Origin: Curtobacterium sp. MCBA15_012
GTDB taxonomy: Bacteria > Actinomycetota > Actinomycetes > Actinomycetales > Microbacteriaceae
Direction: 5' to 3'
Length of the DNA: 64,000 nt
NCBI RefSeq assembly: GCF_001864935.2
Contig: NZ_CP126267.1
Coordinates: 2,976,001 to 3,040,000 of the forward strand
Part shown: one piece after another, positions 26,533 through 36,045 of the stretch
How positions within the stretch are numbered: position 1 is the stretch's first letter
Layout of the letters: each line of letters opens with the position of its first letter
The notes under the pieces: generated by a model
Told to the model about the DNA's origin: nothing
The model's database searches: none
Seen by the model: the letters and a program-made list of their open reading frames with translations, nothing else
Program-made: the position numbers and the translations under genes

Positions 26533-28133
26533 TGGAGCACGCACCGTCCGCCGCCGACCGTGCCGCCCTGCAGCACGCCTGGACCGACAAGCTCGCCGCG
26601 GCCGAGGCGATGGTCCCGCTCATCGGCCGGCTGTACCGCCGTGACGACGTCGTCCCCTCGGTGTACGGCCGGCCCCTCGTCGGCGAGTCCCCGATCGGGA
26701 TCGTCAAGGCACACCGGTCCACCCGCCGCGTCGACGAGACCGAGCTGCCCGTCAGCGAGAGCCTCGCGATCCTCACCGAGCTCGACACCATGGACGTCGC
26801 GTCCGCGTCCGTCGACCTCGCGGACCTGGCCGCCCGGCACCGCGCCGACCCGCTCGGGACACCCCTCCGCGAGTTCCTCGAGGACGAGCTGTTCCTCGCG
26901 CGCGGCTCGTCCGGAGACGCTCCACGACCCGCGCCCCGCGACGTCGTCCTGTACGGCTTCGGCCGCATCGGTCGGATGCTCGCGCGCATCCTCCTCGAGC
27001 GCGCGGGCGAGCACGCCCCCCTCGTCCTCCGCGCCGTCGTGGTCCGCCGCCGCGGGCCCGACGACCTGGTCAAGCGTGCGAGCCTCCTCCGCCGCGACTC
27101 GATCCACGGCCCCTTCGCCGGCACCGTCACGGTGGACACCGAGCACGACACCATCACGGCGAACGGCACGCTCGTCCAGTTCATCTCGGCCGACGCCCCG
27201 AGCGCCGTCGACTACCGCGCACACGGCATCGAGGACGCGATCGTCGTCGACACCACGGGCCGGTGGCGCGACGCCGAGGGCCTCGAGCAGCACCTCCTCG
27301 CCCCCGGGGCCGGCCGCGTCCTGCTCACCGCCCCGGGCACGGGCGACCTGCCGAACGTCGTGCACGGCATCAACCACGACGCGATCGGCGACGCGCCGGT
27401 CGTCAGCGCCGCGTCCTGCACCACGAACGCGATCGTCCCCGTCCTCAAGGCGGTCTCCGACGCGTACGGCGTCGTGCACGGCCACGTCGAGACCGTGCAC
27501 TCGGCGACGAACGACCAGAACCTCGTGGACAACTACCACCCCGCCGACCGCCGCGGACGCGCGGCCGGACTGAACATGGTCATCACCGCCACCGGCGCGG
27601 CACGGGCGGCCGAGAAGGCCCTGCCCGAGCTGCGCGGGCGCCTCACGGGCAACGCCGTCCGGGTCCCGACGCCGAACGTCTCGCTCGCCGTCCTGCACCT
27701 GACGCTCGCCCGTGCGGTCGGCCGCGACGAGCTGAACGGCCTGCTCCGTGACGCGTCGCTGACGTCGTCGCTCCGGCGGCAGATCGACTACGTCGAGTCC
27801 CCCGAGGTCGTGTCGACCGACTTCCTCGGCAGTCGCCGCGCCGGCGTCGTCGACGGGCTCGCGACGATCGCCGACGGCTCCGAGCACGTGGTCCTGTACG
27901 TCTGGTACGACAACGAGTCCAGCTACAGCCGCCAGGTCCACCGGATCCTGCAGGAGATGGCGGGAGGCCGTGCGACCGCGCTCCCCGCCACCCCGGTCGG
28001 GAGGCGCGCAGCAGTCCGTCACGTCGGCGGTAGCCTGCAGACGTGCGGCACCTCCGAGCGGTCGGGTTCGACCTGGACGGCACCCTCCTCGACCACCGCG
28101 GAGCGGCCAGAACCGGTGCGTCCGGGTTCCTGA
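26532..28133 (+). CDS. Glyceraldehyde-3-phosphate dehydrogenase, long GapB type
   Basis: 533-residue frame. Residues 1-135 form the helical N-terminal extension of the roughly 480-residue GAPDH class (such as Corynebacterium GapB), then the NAD(P)-binding YGFGRIGR (about 141-148), catalytic SCTTNA with Cys296, and the late YDNESSYS. Homologues of this class end near residue 480; here the frame runs about 50 residues further (basic, S/T/P-rich) and overlaps the HAD gene by 91 bp, so a lost stop or small frameshift is likely. Coupled to pckG, consistent with a gluconeogenic role. Confidence 0.85.
28031..28042 (+). promoter_or_regulatory. -10 box TAGCCT for leaderless HAD gene, inside the gapB-like 3' end
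   Basis: TAGCCT (28031-28036) lies 6 nt before GTG 28043. It also contains TAG in another frame from the gapB-like gene. Confidence 0.5.
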
Positions 28134-28744
28134 CGAGCCTCGGCCTGCCCGCGTCCGAGGCGGCGCTCCGCGCCTGGTCCGACGCCGAGGACGACCAGTT
28201 CGAACGGTGGCGCTCGGGGGAGATCGGCTTCGCCGAACAGCGGCGGGAGCGCCTGCGCGCGGTGCTCCCGCCGCTCGGCCACGCGCTCGACGGCCGCGAC
28301 GGAGACGACGACCGCCTCGACGAGTTGTTCGCCGGCTACCTCCGGCGGTACCGGGCGGCCTGGCGCGCCTTCCCCGGGAGCCGGGGACTGCTCGACGAAC
28401 TCCGGTCGCGCGGCTACCGCCTCGGTCTGCTGACGAACGGGACGGAGGAGCAGCAGCGTGACAAGCTCGCCGTGACGGGTCTCCCCGACGCGTTCGACGT
28501 GGTGCACGTCTCCGGGCGCACCGGGTTCCAGAAGCCCGACGTGCGCGCGTTCGCCGCCCTGGCGAGCGACCTCGGCGTCAGCGCGTCCGAGTGCCTCTTC
28601 GTCGGCGACGACGCCGAGCGGGACGTCGCCGGCGCCCGGCGCGCGGGCATGCGATCCCTCCTCGTCGACCACGAGCTCCTCGGCCCGGGGGCGTTCCGGA
28701 CCGCGGTCCTCGCAGCCCTCGAGCCGGACCCGACGGACCGGTAG
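28043..28744 (+). CDS. HAD-superfamily hydrolase
   Basis: 233-residue cytosolic phosphatase of HAD subfamily IA. Motif I FDLDGTLLD (nucleophile Asp9-Asp11 pair), motif II LLTNGT, motif III lysine in FQKPD and motif IV FVGDDAERD are all intact, with a helical cap between motifs I and II. It starts with GTG 28043 within the extended 3' end of the GAPDH gene and has its own leaderless promoter signal. Substrate not predictable. Confidence 0.9.
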   Translation: MRHLRAVGFDLDGTLLDHRGAARTGASGFLTSLGLPASEAALRAWSDAEDDQFERWRSGEIGFAEQRRERLRAVLPPLGHALDGRDGDDDRLDELFAGYLRRYRAAWRAFPGSRGLLDELRSRGYRLGLLTNGTEEQQRDKLAVTGLPDAFDVVHVSGRTGFQKPDVRAFAALASDLGVSASECLFVGDDAERDVAGARRAGMRSLLVDHELLGPGAFRTAVLAALEPDPTDR

Positions 28745-28876
28745 CACCGGCTCGGCCGAGCACCACCGGGGACGACACCGCACGGGGACACCACACAGGC
28801 GGGTCTGTCCGTGGCCCCGTCCGCCGTGCGACCCTGGTACCCCGGCACGACGACGCGCCGGTGGAGGGGGCAGACC

Positions 28877-29314
28877 ATGACGACGTCGGAGATCACGGCC
28901 GGAGGACTCCGGGCAGGACACCGGTTCCGGCTCGCAGCGCGGATCGGCACCGGGCTCGTCGTCGGCGTCGTCGCCGTGTACGTCGTCGCGGTGATCGCGA
29001 CGGCCCCGCTCGGCGGCGACTCGACCACCCACCCGCTGGTGCTCGCCGGACTCGCCCTCGTCGGTGCGGCCGCCGTGGCCGTCGGCACACGCTGGCCGAC
29101 GGTGGGTGTCACCGCCGGGGCGGTGGTGCTCCTGGTCACCGTGTTCGCGGTCGTGCAGCGGGTGTCGTGGACGACGGGGACCACGCAATGGCTGAGCCCG
29201 ACGGACGCCCTCGGGTACGCGGCGGTCAGCGCCCACCCGGCGATGGTGGGCGCGGTGCTCGTGTCCGCGGCCGTCGTCCGTGGTCGTCGCCGGAGCACGT
29301 CGCCGGACCGGTGA
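28877..29314 (+). CDS. Small membrane protein, unknown function
   Basis: 145 residues with four predicted transmembrane segments and short loops; charged N-terminus (about 25 residues) and basic C-terminal tail. ATG 28877 has GGAGGGGG about 8 nt upstream. No family recognised. Stands alone between the HAD gene and the ice-binding-like gene. Confidence 0.65.
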   Translation: MTTSEITAGGLRAGHRFRLAARIGTGLVVGVVAVYVVAVIATAPLGGDSTTHPLVLAGLALVGAAAVAVGTRWPTVGVTAGAVVLLVTVFAVVQRVSWTTGTTQWLSPTDALGYAAVSAHPAMVGAVLVSAAVVRGRRRSTSPDR

Positions 29315-29493
29315 GCCGCTGACAGCGGCGGGTGCGCTCGCTGTCCACGCGACGTGGTTCCTGGCAGTGCGCGGTGCATCCCGCTGGGACCCTCGTCCTC
29401 CTGTCCGGCCGCGCGCATACTTCGGAGACCGGGGATCACGTGCGCGTCGTCGACGTTCGCCGAGTGCCTCCCCGTCCCAGACAGGTGCCTTCC

Positions 29494-30786
29494 ATGGCCA
29501 CGTCCCGTTTCCTCCGCCCCACCCTCTTCGCCCTCACCGGCATCGGACTCGCCGCGTCCCTGGCGGTGATGAGCACGTCGGCGGCGTCCGCTGCGACGGT
29601 GCTCGACGGGCCGGTGAACCTCGGCACCGCCGCGACCTACGGCGTCCTCGGTGCGAGCGCCGTCACGAACACCGGTCCGACCGTGGTCGACGGCGACCTC
29701 GGCGTCTCGCCCGGCACCTCGATCACCGGGTTCGGCGCGGCTCCCGACGGCGTCGTGAACGGCACCGTGCACCAGACGGACGCCGCGGCCGCCCAGGCGC
29801 AGCGGGACACGACCACCGCGTACGACGTCGCCGCGTCGCTCACCCCCGCACAGACCGGCCTGACCGAGCTCGACGGGCTGTCGTTGTCCCCCGGGGTCTA
29901 CTCGGGTGGGGCGCTCTCCCTGGCGGACACCGGGTCGCTCACCCTCGCCGGCAGCGCCGACTCCGTCTGGGTGTTCCAGGCCGCGTCGACCCTCACGATC
30001 GGCTCCGGGACACGCATCACGATCACCGGCGGCGCGAGCTCCTGCAACGTGTTCTGGCAGGTCGGCAGCTCCGCGACCATCGGCACCGGAGCGCAGTTCC
30101 GCGGCACCGTGCTCGCGCAGCAGTCCGTGACCGCGACCACCGGCGCGACGGTCGTCGGTCGCCTGTTGGCCCGGACCGGTGCCGTGACCCTCGACACCAA
30201 CACCATCACGGCCCCCACCGGCTGCCCGACGCCGGGCACGCCCTCGCAGACGGTCGCGCCGACCATCACGTCCGGCGCTCCGACCCCCGCGACCGCCGGG
30301 ACCCCGTACTCGTACACCGTCACCGCGACGGGCACGCCCTCCCCGACGTTCACCGCGACGGGACTGCCCGCCGGCCTGACCATCGACAGCACCACCGGCG
30401 TCGTCTCGGGCACCCCGACCACGCCGGGTGCCGCCACCGTCACCGTGACCGCCTCCAACGGCACCGCGCCCGACGCCACCCAGACCGTGACGATCACCGT
30501 GCAGCCGTCGGCCACGACCACGCCGACCGCTCCCGCGACCGCACCGACGCCCACCGCGCCGGCCACGGCGCCCAGTGGGACCCCGATCGCCGGCGCAGGC
30601 TCGGGCGGTGGCACCCCGAACGGCGAGCTCGCCTTCACCGGCAGCGACCCGACGGTGCCGCTCGGCATCGCCGGAGCGTTGCTGGCGGCGGGCCTCGGTC
30701 TCGCGCTGGTCGCCCGTCACCGCCGGAGCGCGAGCGCGATCCGGAGCGCGAGCACGCGCACGCGCCGCGGCCAGCACGGGAGCTGA
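29494..30786 (+). CDS. Secreted ice-binding-like (DUF3494) protein with LAxTG-type anchor
   Basis: 430 residues: signal peptide (1-33, ending SAASA), a DUF3494/ice-binding-like domain (about 35-245: LGTAATYGVLGAS..., VNGTVHQTD, VFWQVGSSATIG, FRGTVLAQQSVT), a putative-Ig (He_PIG) domain (about 250-345: TPYSYTVTATGTPSPTFTATG), a T/P/A-rich spacer, the sorting motif LAFTG (379-383), a hydrophobic segment and a basic tail. LAxTG is the class E sortase motif, and a sortase gene lies at 36046. Such proteins bind ice or act as surface adhesins; which applies here is open. Confidence 0.85.
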   Translation: MATSRFLRPTLFALTGIGLAASLAVMSTSAASAATVLDGPVNLGTAATYGVLGASAVTNTGPTVVDGDLGVSPGTSITGFGAAPDGVVNGTVHQTDAAAAQAQRDTTTAYDVAASLTPAQTGLTELDGLSLSPGVYSGGALSLADTGSLTLAGSADSVWVFQAASTLTIGSGTRITITGGASSCNVFWQVGSSATIGTGAQFRGTVLAQQSVTATTGATVVGRLLARTGAVTLDTNTITAPTGCPTPGTPSQTVAPTITSGAPTPATAGTPYSYTVTATGTPSPTFTATGLPAGLTIDSTTGVVSGTPTTPGAATVTVTASNGTAPDATQTVTITVQPSATTTPTAPATAPTPTAPATAPSGTPIAGAGSGGGTPNGELAFTGSDPTVPLGIAGALLAAGLGLALVARHRRSASAIRSASTRTRRGQHGS

Positions 30787-30821
30787 CGGATCCGTCCGGC
30801 AGCGTCCGTGCCGCGCCGCGC

Positions 30822-31583
30822 TCAGCCGCGGTCGTCCGGCACGGACCCGCCGGTCGCACCCGCGACCAGCTCGTCCAGCGTGAGCTCCCCGTCGGCCACC
30901 TCGACGGCCACGGCACTGAGCTTGCGCTGGGTCCGTCGGGCGTACCCGCGGAGGACCTCGCGGGCCGTGTCCACGTCGACCGACAGGGCGCGCGCGACGT
31001 AGCCCTTCGCCTGCTCGACGGGGACCTTGGCGTCCAGCGCGTGCTGCAGCTGCTCGGCGGTGACGGCGGCGTCCTGCATGGTCCGCTGCTGCAGGATGCT
31101 GATCGTCGCGACGTCCGCGAGCGCCTGCGCTGCCCGGGCGTCGGCGCCGTTGAGCGCCCCCTCCATCTCGCGGAACAGGTTCAGCGATCCGATGACCTCC
31201 TCACGGAGCCGCAACGGGATCGCGTGGACGCTCCGGTACCCGTGGTCCCTCGACGCCGCGGCGAACCGGGGCCACCGCTCGGTCAGCGACCCGACGTCCT
31301 CCGACGTCACCAGTTCACCGGAGGTCACCGCGGCGATGCACGGCCCCTCGCCGGCGTTCAGCTGGAGGAGCCCGATGAACTCGCTGCGCTCGCTGGTGGA
31401 GGCCGCCACCTCGAGGACACCGTCCCGGTTCAGCAGGTGGATCGCCCCTGCTGCGGCGTCGAAGAGCTCCACCGACCGGTCGACGAGGGTCTGCAGGACG
31501 TCCAGGACGTCGTAGTCGGCGACGAGGTTGTCGGTCAGCGTCACGAAGGTCTCGACGAGTCGTGTCTCGCGGGTCTCGATCAT
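30822..31583 (-). CDS. GAF and ANTAR domain protein
   Basis: 253 residues: an N-terminal GAF-type sensor domain (about 10-165; AAGAIHLLNRDGVLEVAAST, GEGPCIAAV) and a C-terminal three-helix ANTAR RNA-binding domain (about 175-240; QLQHALDAKVPVEQAKGYVA). ANTAR proteins bind paired hexaloop hairpins in mRNA leaders to prevent termination. GAGGAGG precedes ATG 31583 at 10 nt. Convergent with the ice-binding-like gene; divergent from the desaturase operon. Its RNA targets are not obvious in this window. Confidence 0.88.
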   Translation of the reverse strand: MIETRETRLVETFVTLTDNLVADYDVLDVLQTLVDRSVELFDAAAGAIHLLNRDGVLEVAASTSERSEFIGLLQLNAGEGPCIAAVTSGELVTSEDVGSLTERWPRFAAASRDHGYRSVHAIPLRLREEVIGSLNLFREMEGALNGADARAAQALADVATISILQQRTMQDAAVTAEQLQHALDAKVPVEQAKGYVARALSVDVDTAREVLRGYARRTQRKLSAVAVEVADGELTLDELVAGATGGSVPDDRG

Positions 31584-31776
31584 CGGCGGGCGGCCTCCTC
31601 CTGGTCCGGCCACCACCGTAACCGGTCGTCGGACGGGGTCCCCGACGACCCCGACGCGCCCGAGCCCGGGGACTTGCGCGGGCTCGGGCGCTCGTTCTAC
31701 CGTGATGGACGAGCCACCCCTGACCCCGGTTGCCGGAACGATCCCTCGTTCCAGTCGCACAACGGGAGGCACAGGC

Positions 31777-31950
31777 ATGGAGCAGCACCACGACGGCACA
31801 CGCACCGGTGCGTCGCGTCGTACCGGTGCACCCGCGGCACCGTCGACCAGCACCACGACCACCGGGCCGTCCGGTCCGGTGGACACCGCCCCGTTCTCCA
31901 CTCCTCGAACCGACGACCGCGACCGCGAGCCGGGACGCCCCCGGACCTGA
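31777..31950 (+). CDS. Possible 57-residue protein upstream of the desaturase
   Basis: ATG 31777 has a good ribosome binding site (GGGAGG, 7 nt). The product is hydrophilic, rich in T, G, S, R and D, and looks disordered. It ends 28 bp before the desaturase GTG. Either a small leader protein or chance; there is no family match I know. Confidence 0.4.
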   Translation: MEQHHDGTRTGASRRTGAPAAPSTSTTTTGPSGPVDTAPFSTPRTDDRDREPGRPRT

Positions 31951-31978
31951 CACCGTCAGGAAGCACGAAAGGAACACC

Positions 31979-33097
31979 GTGACCGCCGAGGACACCATGG
32001 CCGGCCACTACCGCACGACCGGCGCCACCCCTGGCGGCGCCCGGACCGGAGGTACGTCCACCTACTCCGCCCTGCTCGCCCAGGTGAAGGAGGCCGGGCT
32101 CCTGCGCCGGCGTCGAGGCTTCTACTGGGCGCTCTTCTCGGCGCTGGTCGTCGCCACGGCTGCGTGCTGGGTGGCGTTCGCGTTGTTGGGTGACTCGTGG
32201 TTCCAGTTGATCGTGGCGGGTGCGTTGGGTGTGGTGTTCACGCAGTTCGCGTTCCTGTCGCACGAGGCCGCGCACCGGCAGGTGTTCGACTCGCAGAAGT
32301 GGAACGACCACGCCGGCCGGTGGATCGGCACGTTCCTGGTCGGGTTGTCGTACTCGTGGTGGATGAACAAGCACACCCGGCACCACGGGAACCCGAACAC
32401 GGTCGGCAAGGACCCCGACATCGCGCCCGACGGGATCCGGTTCCTGCCCGAGGACGCCGCCGCTGCCCGCGGTCCGCTGATGCGCACGTTCCTGCGGTTC
32501 CAGGGGTGGTTGTTCTTCCCGCTGCTGACCCTCGAGGGCATCAACCTGCACCGGCACGCGGTCGTGTCGGTGGTGCGTGGTGCCGGGGGTCGTCCGGACA
32601 CGAAGGGCCGGGTGCTGGAGGGGGTGCTGCTGGCGGCGCGGTTCGCGATCTACCTGACGGTGGTGTTCTGGTTCCTGCCGTTCGGGATGGCGTGTGCGTT
32701 CCTCGGGGTCCAGCTCGCGGTGTTCGGGGTGATGATGGGTGCCTCGTTCGCGCCGAACCACAAGGGCATGCCCACGATCGCGCACGACGCGAAGGTCGAC
32801 TTCTTCTCCCGTCAGGTCCGCACGTCCCGCAACATCCGTGGGGGTTGGTGGGTGTCGTTCCTGATGGGTGGGTTGAACTACCAGGTCGAGCACCACCTGT
32901 TCCCGTCGATGCCGCGGCCCGCGTTGAAGCAGGCGCGGCTGCTGGTCCGGGACCACTGCGACACGTTGGACGTGCCGTACACCGAGACGACGTTGCTGCG
33001 GTCCTACGGGATCGTCGTGCGGTACCTCAACCGTGTCGGCCTCGCCGCCCGCGACCCGTTCACCTGCCCGCTCGTCTCCGAACTCCGTATCCACTGA
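31979..33097 (+). CDS. Fatty acid desaturase
   Basis: 372-residue membrane di-iron desaturase. The three histidine boxes are intact: HEAAHRQ, HTRHHG and QVEHHLFP, with four hydrophobic segments in the expected places. GTG 31979 follows AAAGGAA. Codon choice changes within the gene: from about 32170 to 33010 Leu TTG and Gly GGT are common, while the ends and neighbouring genes prefer CTC/CTG and GGC, as if the middle had a different source. Membrane fluidity adjustment (for example in the cold) fits the neighbouring ice-binding-like gene. Confidence 0.9.
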   Translation: MTAEDTMAGHYRTTGATPGGARTGGTSTYSALLAQVKEAGLLRRRRGFYWALFSALVVATAACWVAFALLGDSWFQLIVAGALGVVFTQFAFLSHEAAHRQVFDSQKWNDHAGRWIGTFLVGLSYSWWMNKHTRHHGNPNTVGKDPDIAPDGIRFLPEDAAAARGPLMRTFLRFQGWLFFPLLTLEGINLHRHAVVSVVRGAGGRPDTKGRVLEGVLLAARFAIYLTVVFWFLPFGMACAFLGVQLAVFGVMMGASFAPNHKGMPTIAHDAKVDFFSRQVRTSRNIRGGWWVSFLMGGLNYQVEHHLFPSMPRPALKQARLLVRDHCDTLDVPYTETTLLRSYGIVVRYLNRVGLAARDPFTCPLVSELRIH

Positions 33098-33107
33098 AGG
33101 AACCACC

Positions 33108-33290
33108 GTGAAGACCGTCGTCGTCCTCCTCGCCCTCTGGCTGATCCTGTCCATCGTCGGCTTCGCCCTGAAGGGGCTGCTCTGGCTCGCGATCATCGGC
33201 ATCGTCCTGTTCGTCGCCACCGTCGTCTTCGGCGCACTCCGTCGTTCCGCGAACAAGCCCGCGCGGGCCGACCGACCCTCGCGTCCGTGA
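33108..33290 (+). CDS. Small membrane protein in the desaturase operon
   Basis: 60 residues with two adjacent hydrophobic segments (VVVLLALWLILSIVGFAL; LLWLAIIGIVLFVATVVFGA) and a basic tail. GTG 33108 is 10 nt after the desaturase stop with GAAGGAA upstream, and its TGA overlaps the GTG of the lipid kinase gene. Likely a hairpin membrane peptide; function unknown. Confidence 0.7.
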   Translation: MKTVVVLLALWLILSIVGFALKGLLWLAIIGIVLFVATVVFGALRRSANKPARADRPSRP

Positions 33291-34288
33291 GCACGTCGAG
33301 GCCGCAGCGCGTCGCCGCGGTCGTCGTCAACCCGGTGAAGCACGACCGGGAACGTCTCCGGGCGCTCGTGGACGCCGAGGCACGGCGCAACCACTGGTCT
33401 CCCGGGACCCACTGGTTCGAGACCGCCGCCGAGGACGACGGTCGCGCCGCGGCGCGCGCAACGGTCGCCGCCGAGCCGGACGTCGTCCTCGTCGCCGGCG
33501 GGGACGGCACCCTGCGGGTCGTCGCGGAGGAGCTCCGCGGGACGGGGATCCCCGTGACGCTGGTCCCGAGCGGGACGGGCAACCTGTTCGCGCGCAACCT
33601 CGGCCTCCCCCGGGGCGACACCGCGGGTGCCGTCGCCGCCGCGTTCACCGGGGTGGACCGGCCCATCGACGTCGGGCTCGCCGCACTGACGGACGACGAG
33701 GGCACCACGACCACGCACGCCTTCCTCGTGATGGCGGGCATCGGTCTCGACGCGAGCATGGCCGCGGACACGAACGCGTGGGTCAAGCGTCGCTTCGGCT
33801 GGGTGGCGTACTCGGACCCGATCGCGCGGTCGATCATCGGCAACCGGCAGATCCCCGTGCACTACCGGCTGGACTCCGGTCCCACGCGGACGATGCGGGC
33901 GCACACGGTCATCGTCGGCAACTGCGGCAGTCTCACCGCCGGCGTGCTGCTGCTCCCCCGCGCGGCACCCGACGACGGCATCCTCGACGCCGTCGCGTTC
34001 CGCCCGACGGGCTGGTTCGGCTGGACCGCGATCGGCACCACCCTGACCCTCGCCCGGTTCTCCTCCCGCACGCGCACCGGGCGGTTCCTGTCCCGGTTCC
34101 TGCCGCCCTCACGTGTGCTGCCCACGACACGTGCGCGGACGCTCCACATCGACCTCGACGCCGCGGAGCGTCTCCAACTCGACGGCGACCCCTTCGGGAC
34201 CGTCCGGTCGGTGACCCTCACCACCCACCGACACGGGCTCGTCCTCCGCACCGCACCGGCCACCGAGCGACGGCGCGTCACCACCTGA
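33287..34288 (+). CDS. Diacylglycerol/sphingosine kinase-family lipid kinase
   Basis: 333-residue cytosolic lipid kinase. Early VVVNPVK, the nucleotide-binding GGDGT (residues 71-75), and the following VPSGTGNLFARNL motif are the DagK catalytic-domain signatures; the C-terminal beta-domain ends with a Q-L-D-G-D-P motif. Coupled by a 4-nt overlap to the small membrane protein and in one operon with the desaturase, so a lipid-modification unit is likely. The last codons and stop lie inside the long palindrome at 34281-34340. Confidence 0.9.
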   Translation: MSTSRPQRVAAVVVNPVKHDRERLRALVDAEARRNHWSPGTHWFETAAEDDGRAAARATVAAEPDVVLVAGGDGTLRVVAEELRGTGIPVTLVPSGTGNLFARNLGLPRGDTAGAVAAAFTGVDRPIDVGLAALTDDEGTTTTHAFLVMAGIGLDASMAADTNAWVKRRFGWVAYSDPIARSIIGNRQIPVHYRLDSGPTRTMRAHTVIVGNCGSLTAGVLLLPRAAPDDGILDAVAFRPTGWFGWTAIGTTLTLARFSSRTRTGRFLSRFLPPSRVLPTTRARTLHIDLDAAERLQLDGDPFGTVRSVTLTTHRHGLVLRTAPATERRRVTT

Positions 34289-34340
34289 CGGACGGGAGGC
34301 GCGGTGCCGGCCCGCACCGCGCCTCCCGTCCGTCAGGTGG
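34281..34340. terminator. Perfect 27-bp-arm palindrome (GGAGGCGCGG repeat family)
   Basis: Arms 34281-34307 and 34314-34340 are perfectly complementary over 27 bp around loop CGGCCC. The 18-bp core is the same as in the copy at 15729; the outer 9 bp (CCACCTGAC) are different from the other copies yet still pair with the opposite arm. The left arm includes the lipid-kinase stop codon. Strong terminator candidate. Confidence 0.85.
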
Positions 34341-34521
34341 CACGGCGGAACGCCGCGCCGGGTCGGCGGCGCGGGCCCACCCACCTGAGCCCTGCCTCAT
34401 GTGGTGGCAACCCGACGGTCCGCGGCCGTTCACCCACGCGACGGGCGGCCTCGTCACGCTGCTCCGCGGGCCGTCCGGTGCTCCCGGGCGACTCCCCCGT
34501 GCCCCGTCCCCGAGGAGAACC

Positions 34522-36045
34522 GTGTCCCGCCGTCCCGTCCGCCCGTCCGCGCTCCTCCGCGCGAGCGCCACCGCCATCGCAGCTGCCGCCGTCCTCGGCG
34601 CCGTCGGGCTCTCGTCCGCCGCCCACGCCGACTCCGACCTCCAACCGGCCCTGACCGCCCAGAACCACCCGATCACCGACGTCCCGGGGCTGGTGAACGG
34701 TCGCGAGCTCGGTGCCTTCACCGGACTCGGCGGCCAGCGGGTCGACGCCTCCCGCCTCATCCGGTCGGAGTCGCTCGACAAGGTCACGGCAGCCGGTGCG
34801 CAGACGCTCGCGAGCGAGTACCACGTCGACCTCGTCGTCGACCTCCGCACGCCCGACCAGGTCGCGGCGAAGCCGGACGTGGCGATCCCCGGCGCGCAGG
34901 AGGTCCACATCTCGATGTTCGGCGCCGACGGCGACTACAGCGACGACACCGCGATGTACCACGACCTCGTCGACAAGGGCTACGTGGACGCGACCGACCG
35001 CGGGCCGATGATCACCGCGTACGCGCAGGTCCTGCAGATCCTCGCGACCCACACCAGCGGCACCGTGCTCGTGCACTGCTCGCACGGCATGGACCGCACC
35101 GGGACCGTGGTCGACCTGCTCGACCGGGTCCTCGGCGTCGGCAGTGCGGACATCCTCCACGACTACCTGCTCTCGAACACGCAGCTCGGGGTCACGTGGG
35201 CGACACCCGCGCTGCTGCAGGGCACCTTCGAGCACGACGTCGCGACGAAGTACGCCGGGATGGACTCGTACCTGTCCAGGACGATCGGTGTGACCGCCGA
35301 CGAGGAAGCCGCCCTGCGCGCCCGCTTCCTCGTGTCCGACGACGCCTCCGCATCGGCGATCACGGTCGACGGCGTCACGGTGCCGCTCGACGCGGCCGCG
35401 ACCACCGCGGGTGCGACGGTCACCGCCCCGGTCGCCACGATCTCGGACACCGACGTCCACGTGTCGACGACGGACCCCTCCGCCCGGTCGACGGTCGCGG
35501 TGCAGGGCGACACCGCCGTCGTCACCGTGACCGCGGAGGACGGCACCACGACGACGACCTACCGGGTGCACGTCGCCCGCCCGACGCTGACCCTCGGGGC
35601 GCACGGCGCGCTCACGCCCGGGTCGACCGTCACGGTCGGCAGCAGCGGACTGACGCCCGGCGCCTCGTACCAGGTCGTCGTGCACTCGACCCCGCAGGTG
35701 CTCGGCCGCGTGACCGCCGCCCAGGACGGCTCCGTCAGCGCCTCGGTCACGCTGCCCGCCGACCTCGCTCCCGGCGCGCACACCCTGTTCCTCGCCGACG
35801 CGACGGGCACCGCGGTCAGCGACCCGCTCGCGCTGACGGTCGTGTCGGCGACGACGACTGCGGCCTCCGGATCGGTCGCGGGGACGGCGACCACGGCTGC
35901 GGTCGGCCCGTCGGTCGCGACGGGCGGCACGGTCGCCGGCGGTCGGGACGACGCACCCTGGCTGGCCCTCGGTGGCCTCGGCGCCCTCGTCCTCGGCGGT
36001 ACGGGTGCACTCCGCATCCGCTCCCGTCGCCGCGCGGGGCGCTGA
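34522..36045 (+). CDS. Secreted tyrosine-phosphatase-like protein with C-terminal membrane anchor
   Basis: 507 residues: signal peptide (about 1-37), tyrosine phosphatase domain (40-275) with HCSHGMDRTG at 185-194 (Cys186 and Arg192), two small beta-rich repeats (about 280-350, 355-440), a T/A/G-rich spacer, one hydrophobic segment (about 475-495) and a basic tail. GTG 34522 is preceded by GAGGAG. The C-terminus is organised like a sortase substrate but a clean LPxTG/LAxTG is not visible (SVATGG is the nearest). The sortase gene starts immediately after the stop. Confidence 0.85.
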   Translation: MSRRPVRPSALLRASATAIAAAAVLGAVGLSSAAHADSDLQPALTAQNHPITDVPGLVNGRELGAFTGLGGQRVDASRLIRSESLDKVTAAGAQTLASEYHVDLVVDLRTPDQVAAKPDVAIPGAQEVHISMFGADGDYSDDTAMYHDLVDKGYVDATDRGPMITAYAQVLQILATHTSGTVLVHCSHGMDRTGTVVDLLDRVLGVGSADILHDYLLSNTQLGVTWATPALLQGTFEHDVATKYAGMDSYLSRTIGVTADEEAALRARFLVSDDASASAITVDGVTVPLDAAATTAGATVTAPVATISDTDVHVSTTDPSARSTVAVQGDTAVVTVTAEDGTTTTTYRVHVARPTLTLGAHGALTPGSTVTVGSSGLTPGASYQVVVHSTPQVLGRVTAAQDGSVSASVTLPADLAPGAHTLFLADATGTAVSDPLALTVVSATTTAASGSVAGTATTAAVGPSVATGGTVAGGRDDAPWLALGGLGALVLGGTGALRIRSRRRAGR

